This document shows positions 12,214-26,300 of a stretch of DNA of 43,103 nucleotides, in pieces. The DNA comes from Cruorifilaria tuberocauda (taxonomy: Eukaryota > Nematoda > Chromadorea > Rhabditida > Onchocercidae): contig JABVXU010000457.1 of NCBI GenBank assembly GCA_013365365.1, positions 1 through 43,103 of the forward strand, in the 5' to 3' direction. The position numbers and the translations under genes were made by a program. Each line of letters opens with the position of its first letter. Position 1 is the first letter of the stretch. The notes under the pieces are model-generated. The model was not told the DNA's origin, ran no database searches, and was given only the letters and a program-made list of their open reading frames with translations.

Positions 12214-14326
12214 TTATGTAATGGTGTATTCGGAATTCAATTTTGCAACTAATGTGCTAAGTTCTTTGATTTTCTCCGCCCCAACTCGACAGCAACCACC
12301 TACCACTTTCACACCTAAATCCTTCCACTCCATTAGTTGTTTCATATCAGGGAAGGTACATTTACCACTTCTCCATCTGCAAGAGTATTGAAAATAACGA
12401 TTTATAATTTACCATTTAAAAGAATCATACCTGTTAACAAAGGATACTAGTCAATTAATTGTTCTTCTGCAAAAAAGACTTTCGTTTTCTTTTTTTTGGA
12501 ATTCAATCTTATCAGTGACAAATAATGAAATGACCTTGGACACTGCAAAAGATGACCTGACATGAATAAAACTGAAAAGAAAAAATTACTTTTTTGTACC
12601 ACATTCGTATACTTCTCCGCTATTTGGATAAACAATAAATGGTAACGAATTAACTGAGGTACTAGCACATTGTAACAACGGTGTTATATAATTTGGTGAT
12701 GTGCAATTAATTCCTAAATTTTTCAAATTCAAAATCTTTAACTTGATATTTTATCTAAAGAAACATTCTATGTCATCTCAATTTAAAAAATTTAATACCT
12801 ATTCCAAAAATACTGGGATGATGAGAAATTTTCTTTACACTTTTGGAGAAACTTTCATTGTGATTAGTTTGCTTACCATTCTGCAAAGACTAATCTATAA
12901 GTTCAGACACTTGACAATTTAGACTAGTATGAGCAATCAGTTGCAAGAAAGCTAATAAAGCTTAATTTCATAAACATTATTGAATCTAAGATTCACTTTA
13001 CAAGAAAACGATATCCAGAAATGATAGGAATAATCAATTGAATCCACTGCTTTCAGTATAGCCATAGCCTCTTTGTACGACGGAACTGTTTCGTAGGCTA
13101 TAACTTTGAGACCTGCTTGAAGCAGGGGAATGGTCTGTTGTAGATAATAATCAACCATAACCTTTAATATTAGAAGAAATGATTTTGTATGTTGGTATAA
13201 TTTAATTTCCAATTGTGCATTAACTACTTCTACATATACATTAGTGTCTTTTATAATTCATTGCCAAGTCTTTATTCGATTTAAATATGATTCATACCTG
13301 TTCTTCAAGCTCATCAACATAATTCCCATTATATTCAGAACCATCGTTAAAAATTACACCGTATGGTCCTACTGAACCAACTATTTTTATTTTTTCTCGC
13401 ACTGAACATTCTTCAGTTGCCTGCTCTGCCAGTGAAACCAATTTCTGTTATAAAACAACATTCCAAATATATATATATTAGAATTTAAATTACGACATGA
13501 AATATTACGGTTTTAAAATACCCAAAACATATCTCAAATTCTTAAATTTAATTTGTATGTAAGGTTTTCAGTGAGTTCTAGAAGCCTGAAAGAATATAAG
13601 ATGAAAGCATGTGAATTACTTTCAATGATAATTCAGCAGCAGCCTTCGTCATACCACGAGAATTCATCATTGTATTTATACAAGCTTGATAAGTGTTTGT
13701 AAGAATGATATCGCTACCAGCTTCGATGAAGCTAAATGGTCATTGTAATGTAATAATGTATTCGTGAACGAAATCTAAACCATTTATTAATGAAAATATA
13801 CTCACTTCAAGACAATCGTGAAAATGTCTATTTAAATATCTCCCGAATATGTGATATCCATTATGAAGAATTGTATACAGAATCTTGAGTGACACCAAAA
13901 GTCAGACATACTTTAATGCTTATGACTACGTTGGTTTACGAAGACTGTTAATAAGTTTTATGAAATACCGTTTGTGTACTTGAAGTATAAGATTTGGATT
14001 GTCGAATAATGCTGCAGCGCTCCAAAGTGAATCTTTCTGCAACATTTGTTATTACTTTCAATTAAAATAGTAATGATTATTTCATGATGTTGCAGAGAGG
14101 ATTTCTCATTGTTCATTGCAATTTAACTCAATTTTTTGCACATTCAAAAATTCTGAACTGTTAATAATAAGAAAAGAAATAAAAAATTTGTTTAGATTTT
14201 TTTAAAAGCGCATTTATTTATGAATTCACAAGAATTCACTTCAATATTGTAACCAATCGCTTCCAACTCAGTGCCAAAACCACCATCCAAAATTTGAATT
14301 TTCTCTCCTATCCATTTCATATCCAT
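12214..14326 (-). CDS. Homocysteine S-methyltransferase (MmuM-type, zinc-dependent)
   Basis: A cytosolic enzyme predicted to move a methyl group onto homocysteine to make methionine; the usual donor in the MmuM branch is S-methylmethionine or S-adenosylmethionine, not folate. I read eight exons: 14240-14326, 13969-14036, 13620-13731, 13298-13444, 12997-13161, 12799-12880, 12590-12713 and 12214-12376. All are in phase, giving 315 aa, normal for the family. It starts with ILDGGFGTELE (barrel strand 1), then DSLWSAAAL, SDIILTNTYQA, VGSVGPYG, VIAYETVPS, FGIGINCTSP, PFIVYPNSGEVY and VGGCCRVG. The three zinc and homocysteine ligands are present: Cys224, Cys290 and Cys291. No lesion is seen, so the enzyme should be active. 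The order of blocks fits MmuM/YbgG and the animal homocysteine methyltransferases better than betaine-homocysteine methyltransferase, which is longer. The start could be the second Met (14320). It lies about 2.2 kb downstream of the clarinet stop on the same strand, too far for a typical nematode operon. Confidence 0.92.
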
Positions 14327-16488
14327 TCCTCCTTCAATACAAAAAAGTGATGGAAAATTCAAAGTTTTAAATCAATATTCGTTAAACCGTATCTATCAGA
14401 CACACTTTTCTCTACCTGCCATATTCAGAGGTAAAGAAGAGATTGAAAATTATACCAGTCCAAAATGGACTCCGCTATCGAATCGCTGAATTTTGGAAAT
14501 GAGAAAATATTCCTGACCGACTAATCCAAAAAATGGAACGGTAATTTGAACTAATGAAGTTCGAGTACGGAATGAAAGCATTTACTCTCACGCCAAATAT
14601 TCCTTGAAATTAATCACTCATCAAACAAAGCAGAATAAAATATCGAAGCAGACCACTTTATGAAAATGAAATAGACCGGATTGTCAATTGGTCAATATAG
14701 AAGGATTGGACAGAAAGAGACTGGAAAGTATGTAATTCGTGGAATGGGATGGTTTTGAAGATTTAAAGATAGTCAATTGACTCTGGTATAAATGATCGAG
14801 AAAGAACAGAATGTTATGAAGAGGACAGCAGGATATGGACGGGTAGAAAACATCCTCGCAATGGACAATCAGAAATGATAGCAAGGTACTTTTTTTTTCG
14901 AGTTAGTTGTCCTCTGACATATGAACTTCAGGTTATGATCACTGGAAATGATAACTGTAAGTTTCCCGGCTATAATTATCAAATTAAGGACCGATATAGT
15001 TTTATTCCGCATTACTGGCTCATTTTACCTGTATATATTCGTGTCTATAAAAAATACAACCTGTAGTGGAACAATGAGAAAAGAAATAAAATATCCCCTG
15101 ATCAATCTTCACGATTTTAAATTAATGCAAGCACTTGCATGCGCCCCTCATCGATTATTCTAAACAAGAGTAATTTCGAGAAAGTCGATGCTGGCACCGA
15201 TGGAACCAAACTAGATTTATAAATGAAATTGAATAGTATGAACTAAAAAATTCTAATTCAAAAATCCCTGTGGAAACAGTGTGAATCGTTTACCACGCTT
15301 GCTTTTGAAAATTCTCAATAATTTTGTGTAGTTCAGTTAATTGATTATTGGTTGTTCTTCCTTGAACAGTTCTGCTTGTATAGTTTATCATTAACATAAG
15401 TGAATGAATGATACATACCCTATAAGATAACTAGGGAGAGCTGGTAATAGCAGCGATAAATAAAAATTAATAAAAAAATTCTACAGATATTTTACATTTC
15501 GTTCAAAAATGCGCTCTATTGATTTTCCTTTTCTATTATGAATTATAATTTTAACCATGCTAATCAAACAATAATTGAACCAGACGAAATAATTCAGACC
15601 TCCCTATGTGGCCTTATACTTCCATCTATACGATCACTAAGTCTAAAAGGTAAATTACACAGATTCATGGATTTCCTTTGCGCAAAATGATAGCACTAAG
15701 CTTCTCACGACATGATATAAAAAAAACAATTAGACAGCAAGAGATATCATTGAGCTTTATGAAACTAACTAATTGTAAATAGAATGCCCAGTACGTTAAG
15801 TGAAATACAACCGGTTTTAGATGTAGTGATAAGATCACTCAAATGACAAAATTGAATTTTCCGAACCATCAGAATGACATCGGTTGTTACATGTTAATAA
15901 ACCTCTTTTTTCACTATAGTACAGTTTACAAAATTAAATAACTGAAAAACATTGAAATTCTAAAATCAACAAAAAAAAAATGAGTTTCGCTTTAGGACCC
16001 CGAAATTTTAATAAAGTAGATTCCCGTAAACAAAGATAAATTATAGATGAATTTGGAAGAACACTGAAAATTTAAAGATATTAGAAATACAAGTACAAAA
16101 ACGACATTTGTTTGGATAAATATTACTTTAATGACTTTTTAAACAATAAGAATTCTAAAATTATTCATGAGTCCTGAGAAGCTATTGAAGACTGTTCATC
16201 TTATGCCAAAGATGTAGATTCCATCAGGTGAGTTCAGTAACGTGCAGATCATCAAAGTGTTGGACAATTTATATCCAAAGATGCTGAAAATTTCGAGATT
16301 TTACAAAATGATAATATGAATATAAGTTCATTTTAATGAATCAAGATCTAATGTTTTTTTAAATGGCATTTGAACTGAAGAATTGCTGTAAGATGAAACA
16401 GTGCAGCAATCCAAGTAAAATTATCATGTCATCTTCATCGTCCAGTATTTTCAGAAAAGCAAGATCGATCTTCAATTCTGATGCATAT
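14327..16488. other. Intergenic region downstream of clarinet and upstream of the methyltransferase
   Basis: About 2.2 kb that should hold the clarinet 3' UTR and the methyltransferase promoter. I see no coding exon. Open frames near 14684-15163 are short and do not resemble any domain. No canonical AATAAA for the clarinet 3' end was found within about 400 bp of its stop. Confidence 0.55.
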
Positions 16489-17355
16489 TTAAATTTCTGA
16501 TATCATGAATTGTAAATGAGTACTTGGATTATAATGAGGCATGGTACATCCATTTGTGATACCAATAGTTTTTTGCAATTCCGGACTAGGTAAACCTAGC
16601 ATAGCTAAATCATTGTCTGTTGGGTGAAGTGGGTACCAACGTGAAGTACCATCCAAAATATACGGATCTGTAGAATATAATAATTTCTATCATAAGTAAA
16701 AAGCGTTTGATATTAGTCTTCTGTCCTTCAACATCTATAAATTTCAAAAAAAGAAATCAAGAGAAAGATCCGCCAAAATTATCAAAAACAGAGGGAGAAT
16801 GCAGATGGAAAGAATCGAAACCATTAAAAGGCACAACATAAACCATTATGACATTATCATAATATTTAATTAAAACCACCTGAAAGACTGATGACGAGTT
16901 TTCCTAAAGCGTTGTTGTCATTGAGTCTGTCGTAATTCCACACTGTAAATTCCAGGTAATGACTATATAATTCGTGAAACGGTACCATATATTCCAATGT
17001 TTGATCCCATACTGGATCTGAGGTATTTGGTACGAATTTAGTTCTACGCTTGCTAGATACTCTGAAAATTACATGTTTAAGGTTTTTATACTTGACTATA
17101 TCTTTTTGCATATTTCTGAGTATACTAAGAAAAAAGATTCGTTAACGAGCAATATGAAATTAACTCTATAGATAATCGCAGTAATAGTTACCTTCTTCCA
17201 GGTAACAAGTAGACCTTGACGAAAGGATTCGGATAAAATGTTGCATTGCAATACTGACGATACGCTAGGCTCTTAGCCGAAAGCACTGTAACCATAAGAG
17301 TTGATGTAGACCGATTGTATGCTATGGCCACGTTCAAATAACCCAACGTATCAGG
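16489..17355 (-). other. cla-1: Clarinet C2 domain and C-terminal tail exons
   Basis: Exons 17192-17355, 16880-17061 and 16489-16667 encode one C2 domain: LMVTVLSAKSL, PNPFVKVYLLPGRR, KRRTKFVPNTSDPVWDQT, LEFTVWNYDRLNDN and SRWYPLHP. This matches the Piccolo and RIM C2A pattern strand by strand. Loop 1 has no aspartates (NPF replaces the usual DPF) and loop 3 has WNYD instead of WDYD. Calcium coordination therefore looks lost, as in RIM C2A. About 45 residues follow the domain before the stop codon. Confidence 0.85.
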
Positions 17356-20300
17356 CTAAAAGCAAGCATAAATTTTCAAAAGAAAAATTGCCTCTAAAAT
17401 GAATTTCAATCTGTCTATCAAAGGAATAAATTAGTAAAGCAGTTCATGTTTATCGGCTTGCCAGTCTTTTAACGAATGTTGTTTATAAGAAGATCTTATC
17501 ACATAATATCTTAGTTCTTACGTCAAATATAGGCTTCGACTTTTTAGTCTTTCATTCATCCGCCACTAAACTAAAAAAGTTTGTCTGAGCGAAAGCTCCA
17601 AGCTACCACTTAATTCAAATCTTTTCTACTCGGTGAAACTATCTATTAAATTCAAAATATTATCTATAAACTACTCTCTCATGATTGCTCCAGGTGAAAT
17701 TCGGTTAGAAAATATGGTAGGAGATTTGGAAGTAATTATGTAATTAAGTTAACCTGCTGCATGCAGGCAACATTGTTCCGTGATTGCAAAGAGATTATTT
17801 TACTGTTCAATGGCGGTTTCAGAGCATCTGAAGAAAGAGAAGTTTGTCCACCTGCGTAGCGATGCGCAGGTACTGGCGGAGCCTCTGATTTCTGTGAATG
17901 ATCGCGTGTTTCATCTATAAAGAATTACTCGCAATATATATTCATTAAGCGTTATATACAAATACAATAATATTTTAAAGAATAACCCATACTATGTTTT
18001 CGTTCTCGTCTACTTTTTTGTTTTTCAATGTCTTTGCTTCTCTCGGGATCGCTCGATATCACTTGCATACTGCTTATTGGATTGCTTCAAAATCAAAACG
18101 TTAACCAAAAAAAGAATTGTACTATACACATCTTCAAAATAACCTATTACAGACATAAGCATTAAACAAATGAGTACTGCTTTATCACAGGATCAATCCA
18201 TATCTTTGTAACACTTTGAACTTGTAAAATATTGCAGAAAACTTCCTCAATTGTTTATATTACAAGGGTTTACTTCCTTCTAGCACAGTATGTAGCTAAA
18301 TAAATGACCTAAATAAATGATTATAAACCAAAAATCGCTTTGTCAGATAACCATATCACAATAAAGCTGATTTACAGCGCTTCTTATTGTTGATGAAATC
18401 AAAACTGTCTGCAAGATGCATTGGTAACTCAACTCTGCTTTTAAGTGGAGTACTTAAAATAATATAAGAAATAATATAAGAATATAAGAAAAATATTTCC
18501 TGTAATAGAAAAAATGTTAAGCTCAGTTGATGCCTTGATGATAATGTTATATAGCCTTGATGGAGAGAATCATTATCTTCGATAGCATTTTGAGTTATGC
18601 ATAATTTGAGTGCGGGCATAAAGATTTTCTTAGCAAAGTCGGTAAAATAAGAAATATCAATAACCTGGCAACAACTACTTCAATTTCACCCCGACTGGCG
18701 GCTATCACTTGCTCCACTTCCTCAAATGTTTTCCCAGTTAATAAGACACCATTCCATTCCAGAACACGATCTCCTAAATAATAAGGTCATCGAACATGTT
18801 TCCTTGAATCTTCAAAAAATGTGCTACATAATGCTATAAAATGAAACTAATGAATTGTTTGTTTTTGTTTAAATAGATCACTACGTTTGTCACGTTAATG
18901 TTATATTAGGAAATGTTATGTTAGGAAAACTAGAAAATTCATTTTAATTCGTTTTTTTGACAGTACTCACTTCATTTAAGACAAATGATGTAAGCAATGC
19001 AAATAAATTACTAACGCTATCAGCGATATGACTACATAATATTGGAACAAGTCGCATAGGGAATTTCTTGGACGACACTTACATTCTGTGATCTGACTAT
19101 ATAGCCAAGTGCTGACTGTTATGACCAACATTCAGTAATAAGATTCAGAATCTCATCTTACTTGAAACTTTTATGATGCTGTACGTTCACTATCATGCAC
19201 TTCAAGCATTTAAAGTAATTTGGAAAGTAACTATCTAATGGATGGTAAAATTATTAAATTCCTTATTTTTGACTGCTACTACTTTCTGCTAATAATATGT
19301 TTGGTATACAAAAACTGCTTACTAATGAATCCTAACCTTCTTTGATTTCGCCTAATATTTCTCGAGCCTTTCCGCGATTTATTGCTGATACGAAAGCTGA
19401 AAGTTCACCGTTTGGAAGTTTTTTACCACCTATTACTCGAATACCAATATCTGCAAAGCATTCATTAAACTTCAATTAATCATAAATTACGGAATAAAAA
19501 TTTCACTTATTCATGTCCTGACAGTCGATTTGCAATTTAATATCAGTTTTCTCAAATTTTTGAAATACTATATTCCGCTTTACAAGAAGCTACTATTGAT
19601 ATTTTATAATTGCAATCACGAAGAGAAAATTCTTCAAATGGAAAACTGTTCATTAATCAGTATGATATCTTGTGATGCAAACTCCTTTAAAAATTTTGAT
19701 TATTCAGTATTTTAAAAATAACCGTTGTAAACATTGGTGTCGTGATATTTGCGCGTCAGTAGAATCTTCTTTATGCTTGCCCGAAAAGTCCGATCGCGTT
19801 GTGTTATGGCAGCAGCTGTTCCATCACTATCATCAGATGAGTGTCTCGATTGACTTCCAGTTAATTCTTTTACCTGCTAATATTCATAATTAAGATAAAT
19901 AACTTTATAAAATCATAATATAATTGTAAATAATGGCATACTATGTCCAGAAGTACACTTCATTATAAATATGTCATCAGAGATTCGACTGCCATATCGG
20001 TCATTTGATGGTTTCAATTATTCAAAATGATCGCCGTAACAATCTTCATTTGCTGATATCTTAGATTCCACAAAAAATTAAATTATATCAATTCACTCTA
20101 AGACTTTTGCCTTTTCTGTATATCAATTTAACAAAGGCAATAAAAGACTTTAGACTTTGATCTGACACTACTAAGTTTTAAGTCACTCTTTTAAAGTAAC
20201 TTATTCCGAAAGTTTATTGTGATATTGAATAGTGCAGACTATCAAATCAGCTGACTATACTAAAACAAGAAGGTACGATAAATTTTTCCTGATTATCAAA

Positions 20301-23300
20301 TCTTCTAGCACAATAGAAACCTACTTGATTTCTTCGCGTCTTTTTATCGTGACGTCCGAGGGTGGAGACGTGACTGCAATCGCCTGAATATATATGTCAG
20401 CTGAGCAGTTAATTTGAAAGCACGCATAGATGTCAACAAAATTACAGTTATTGGAAATGAGAAATGAACTATTTGAAAATTGGTTGAATATTCAGTTTGA
20501 CTTCGTTTTTGAATTAAATGATGTTTTTCAACTTCCTACACTGTGCTTACTTTGTTAATTAACGCACAGTTTTCGCACAAATAAACAGTTTGCTTTTATG
20601 ATTATAAAATTTAACAGTGTTTTAATTCAATTTCACAAGCATAATTTTCAAGGACATCTAATGAATTAATGCTTTGCATTTCTCATTTTCGAAGACAATG
20701 AATTATGAAACCAATTCTACCATTCTAAAACTAAAACTACAATACTACACTTAAAAAAACTTCCAATTTCTTCTCGAGGATAAATTTTAATACCTGCAAA
20801 GAACTAATACATATGCCAACAATTGCTCTATTATATCAACAATTAAGTTACTACATAATAATGATGAATTTTAATGCAACAGTTAAGAAACAACTTCATT
20901 TAACCTACTCAAATAATTGATAAATTATATCACTTTTTGCCACCGATGAAATACATCAAAATTCATAACAGGTCTAAGAATAATTTAAGCAATATTTGCA
21001 CCTCACAAAATTTCTTTTTAATTTATTAATGAAATGAATTATGAAAAGAAAAATTAATCATCACAACAATTGATTTCATATTAGCACACTAAGAGTTCAG
21101 TTCAAATGTACAGGGTTAAGGTGGACATCGCTCAGCGATCGCAAGCACCTTAACACAACTTCAATATCAAATAATACCAATTTTAGCCGGTATATCCTCA
21201 TTTTTCAATAGAAGAACCATTGGACATCTTCTTACATAACTCAATAAACAATTTAAATTGTCTACAATCGGATTATAAAGTAACATATTCATTTTTACAA
21301 TTAAAAAATCTTTAAAAAACTTTTCAAACCATATATCATATTATCAATTTTCCAAGCGCCCAAAATTTTTGAAAATGTTGAGTTCATAAAATATGAAACT
21401 GGGCTGTTTCCTGTAAGTGAAATTTGTTTCTTAAATTTGTATCTTTTTTAAGTTAACTTCCGTTGTAATATCTTATTTCTTCAGATTTTGATTAATAATA
21501 CACCTTCTATGTTTATTTAATTGAACTCAACGCTTTCACCTACTTCTGAAAAAAAATCAGTGCTAAATTCAAGATTTTCAGTATCTTCGGAGGAAGAAAT
21601 ATTTTTGCATTGTAACCAAATGATACCACCCTCCAAGGTAGCAGTTAGTTATTAGTTTAAACCTTTTAAATAACTTCATAGTTTTCATCGATCAATCAAA
21701 TTTCACATTGTCCAATCAGAGCTGAAAGCTTTAATTTATATTTTTTCTAAACTTTTCTAAAAAAATCTTTTCCAAAGGCCATTTCAGAAGCCGAAATAAA
21801 ATAAAATTTTCTAGAAATTAATAATTTGATTGACCTCAAATAGTCTTTTTTAAAAAATGAAATAGAAATATCATAATTATACTATTTTCCATATTACTGG
21901 ATTGCGATAACAAGCATTAGCAAGATGACAACTTTTTTTGCAAGCAATCTTTCGTTCATTAATCAAAAGCTGAATTAAATAATAATTCAATACCTCAACA
22001 AGGAATGCAAAGTTAGTCTAATAACTTCAGTAATAGTTAGGTAGTTGAACAAACAAAGCGATAAAAAAGCTGAATCCATATACGTTAGTACAATAGAATA
22101 TAAAAGCTTGAATTTCTTAAACTCTACTACTTAAAATTAAATTTATGCAGATTTTACTGTACCAATAAAGATAGACTGAACTGTTTTATCAAAAAGAAGA
22201 AACAAACAAAACAAATACATGAATCACAACGACGAAATATGAGTCAAGATTTTATTTACATTTAGAATTATTGTCTGAAAATGACGTGGATATAAATTAA
22301 ACTGCATGTTTTGAAATAATGCAAATACCAAACCCTTTTAATAGTACCCAAAAACACAGCTCTGTTATAACCAAAACTTTTTAATAATTTTAACCAACTT
22401 TTCTGGTAACAAGTATTACAGTATCCAATGGTCCCTCCAATATGCTGGATTCCTTACTTAATAATAAAAATTCTTTGTCTCAAGAACACCTGACTTTTCA
22501 CCTATAACTTCCGAAAATTTCTTGTGCACAATTTGATTCATTTATATATGTAAAACTCTTTAACGCTCTTTTTGTAACATAACTCATGTAACTGGGAAGT
22601 AGGAAAAACGATAAGATTTAGAGTTATTCAGCAAATTACAGATGATAAAGACAGAAGTCTTAAAAACAGTAGTAAAGTTGACCCACTTTGAAGAATGAGA
22701 GTTACAAATGAATCTAAAAATACAGAGTTGCTGAAAGTTTCAGCAAATACGAACTGCAAAAAAAAGAAAAAATGACATGAATGAAAAAATCAAAATCCAT
22801 TCGTTACTCCATTTTTCCACGATAACGATCAGGTGCATCATAACAAAAGCAACTTAAAGTCCTAAAGTTTTTGTAGCATGCAAACTAATGCAAAGTTTAG
22901 ACAATTCTAAAAAGAGAAAACCACTTTTAAAACATCAGCACTTCTAAAGATAGCAGAAAGAATCACGACTTTCATGATGGTGATAGCATGGCAATTCACA
23001 TTAATCAATCCTTGTGATGATGAAAGTAATCCTCATCATGGTCAAACCATATAAAAGTCATAATTCTGTTCACTATTTCAATTTCATACATTTGAAATTA
23101 TGAACTAAAAAATGTTGAAACTACCCATTAATAAATAATGGAAAGTTTCAACTGAAAGTTAACATAACCGTATAAATCACAAGAAACTAAGAAGACTTTA
23201 TTTTCTGATCCGATAAGTCGACAACGAAAACAAAAAAAAAATTAAATTTACAGAAATCAACACACTCAAATTCTCCGGATATACGTAATCTCAGAAAAGG

Positions 23301-26300
23301 GGGAAATATATTTGAAATATTCTCCCTACTGTTCTTATTTTCTATACACTATTTTCTCATAAAAAGTGCAAAATGTATGAATTTTACTTATAACTTCTCC
23401 GGATCAATGACTATCGTAAAGCGAAAACAGTGAACACGAAGTATGCATAAGAAACGTACTGATATCCTGAGTATCATGGTGATATCGAAGACAACAAATG
23501 CATAATCAATGAATATGAGCATTAGATGAACGAGTGAGATATTCGGAAAAATAAAATTCTGATGAGGCCATCCAAGTCTGCATCACCATGTTCGAAGATC
23601 ATGAAGTTGAAAGATGAAGTATTATAAGAGAAAAGCTCAAACTGTTAGCAACTGCATCATGATGCAAGAAGTTGGATAATAATATTTCAGGACAATATCG
23701 TCAGTATTAGATGATTTTAAGCAAGCAAAAACAGAACATCCACGACCATTAGCGAATTTTATTCGAAATTTGAGGAAATAAAAGCTGGTAAATAATTAAA
23801 ATTGAAACTTCATTAACAACAATTTCCCACGTTGTATTGATTAAATTAGAATTCTCGCAAATGCATTTAGAATAATAATTATTGGAGAATCAATAGAACC
23901 TAGCAGAAGAAATATTCCATGATAATTTCTCGATGATATTTAATCAGCAGAATTTAGTTCCTGTTACCAAAACACTGAAAAAAAAATGATTCTACGGTAA
24001 AAACCGTAGATTTTGCAGCTTTTACAGGTAAAATTCTATGAATGCATAAATGAGGTGGCACCATTACCGTAATGTTGAGGACGCGTAGAACGTTGATTTC
24101 TCAGTGTTGTATACATGCGATTTAAAGCATCGTCTTTAGGATAAACGGCATCGTAATTGTTCATTGGAATATTTCCATTGGACCAGGTTCTAACTGCATG
24201 AGTAGGTTGTTGAGAGGTATATGAATAGTTATCCAGAAATATGGATGGTTGATTTAGTGAATATGGTTGTTCGCCAACGCTCATATAACGGTTACTTGTG
24301 TGACATTGGTTGGAATAAGGAGTATAAAGATGGCGATTTCTTACAGCATAGTTTCTGTTTGAAGAATCTCGCAATCGATGAGCTGTTCTATCCCGATAAT
24401 AATTCCCATATTCGATAGCATAATGAGACGGTCTTGAGCCGTAGTTTGCATCGTTTCTACTATATACCGGTGAAACTCCAGGCAGAGTATTTGGTGTCTG
24501 AGGAAAATAATTGGAATAATGATAAGATGGTGTTACATTATCGCCAATTGCACTATTACTTGTGTAAGGCAGTTGCTGATACCAGGGCCAGCTTTCATAA
24601 TGATCACTTTGTACATAAGAAGGAAAATTTACGCAAGGACCAGAAATTATGGGACGCTGAACTGGTTGATTTGGATGTAAGCATGCTGAGTCAACTTCGA
24701 TAGAAGGCAATGGATTCTCGTAGTTTACCATAGGTAATGCTTGACCAACGGTGGTAGAGGATCTATATTTAGGCACAGAATAGGGACGTCTTTTGGCTTG
24801 GTTAAGATATATCCGCTCCTCTGCTGGATAACCGCTCATAAGCTTCTGTTGGTCAGTTATAAATTGGTTACTCAGGTAATTTGCATACTGTGAGATAATA
24901 TCAGTATTAGGTAGGCCTTGGGGACCACAGAAATTTTGTGCTCGTGCACTCGGCATATATTGCAATCCATATAAATCATCATATGCAACTTTCATTAATG
25001 GACGTCCGAAAGTTACATCTGATTCCGGAAGACGTTGATATGATAACCATGGATCTAAATAATTCGTAGATCGAGTAGCATAAAGGATGGGATCTTCCGC
25101 AGTAGTAGGATTTATATTATGCGAGGATCTTGAAAGAGCATCACAACGCCCAGTTGGAATTGGAAGTGATTGGTAATAAACATTTTGTGAATCACCATAA
25201 CTTCGTTCATTATAACGCTCATAGTTTCGTGGAAGTGATCCGTACCCAAATGAAGATCGACTTCGATTATGATGTACGTAGTCACGTCGGTTTGATCGAG
25301 GAGAACGTGTTGTAGGGAAATCGATTCTGGGTAAGGATCCGTAATGGGGAACAGTAGATGAATAGTCAGAAGTAGTAATTGGGAAACTGAGCGGTGAATA
25401 TAAGTCAATCATAGATGAAATCTTTTCTTTTCTTTGCGCGAGTTCATCCATAACTCTTTGTTTTCTGGTTTCTCTGTTTATTGGATCATCGTCACTGAAA
25501 GCAAAACGATTTTTCAACCGTCTTCCATGTTCCCGAAGTTGCCTATCATATTCAGCGAAATATTTTGCCGTAGATTCCAACAGATTTGGTTCCGATGACG
25601 AAAACTTATTACTAGCAGAGCTACGGTGACGGCGACTGGATGATCGGTTGCTATGAGCTTCATAAGTCGCGGCGCAATTTGTTTGCGTTTCTGTAGATCG
25701 AAAACGTGGTTGCAGCGTCGCCGTTGTGTCAGTATTGATAGTGAATGGATCGAGCCGATTGTCTTTCATTTGCCGTTTGAGTGAGGTGGTAGTTGCATGA
25801 TAGGTTGAACTTGATATTGCAGTGTATGCATTTCCATTGACAAAGGAATTTTCCGACTGAATTCCAACTGATTTTAATTTCGGTTCTAAACAAAAGTCGT
25901 CGGTAGAAACGCCCTTTTCTTGCGTACCACTCTGAATCGAGGATGAAGAATGCGGAATGGAAAAACGTTCTGGCACCGGGGTGGTAGTCACTGAAGTTGT
26001 CGTACTAGGTGCTTCACTCGGTACCACACGAGCACCACTAATAAGTTCAACAGGCAATAGACAGGGTATCACATTAGGTATATTATCGATGTCAACAGAA
26101 CGATATTCAGGCAAAAGTCCAGTAATAAGCATTCGATGCACGATATACTGCCTCTGATTGGCCTCTATTTCGCAAGCTTCCAACGATTCTCGTCTTCTTT
26201 CCAAAACCTCCTTAAGTTCCTTTTTCAACAGCACTCGAGCAAGCGGACTGGGCATTTTAGTACCCGATGTTTGTCCCAGCATTGATGAGCGATCGCCCGT

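Noticed and set aside
14684..15163. Cluster of short frames on both strands between clarinet and the methyltransferase
   Set aside because: No splice-paired structure, no domain-like pattern and no terminal repeats, so neither a gene nor a transposon can be supported.
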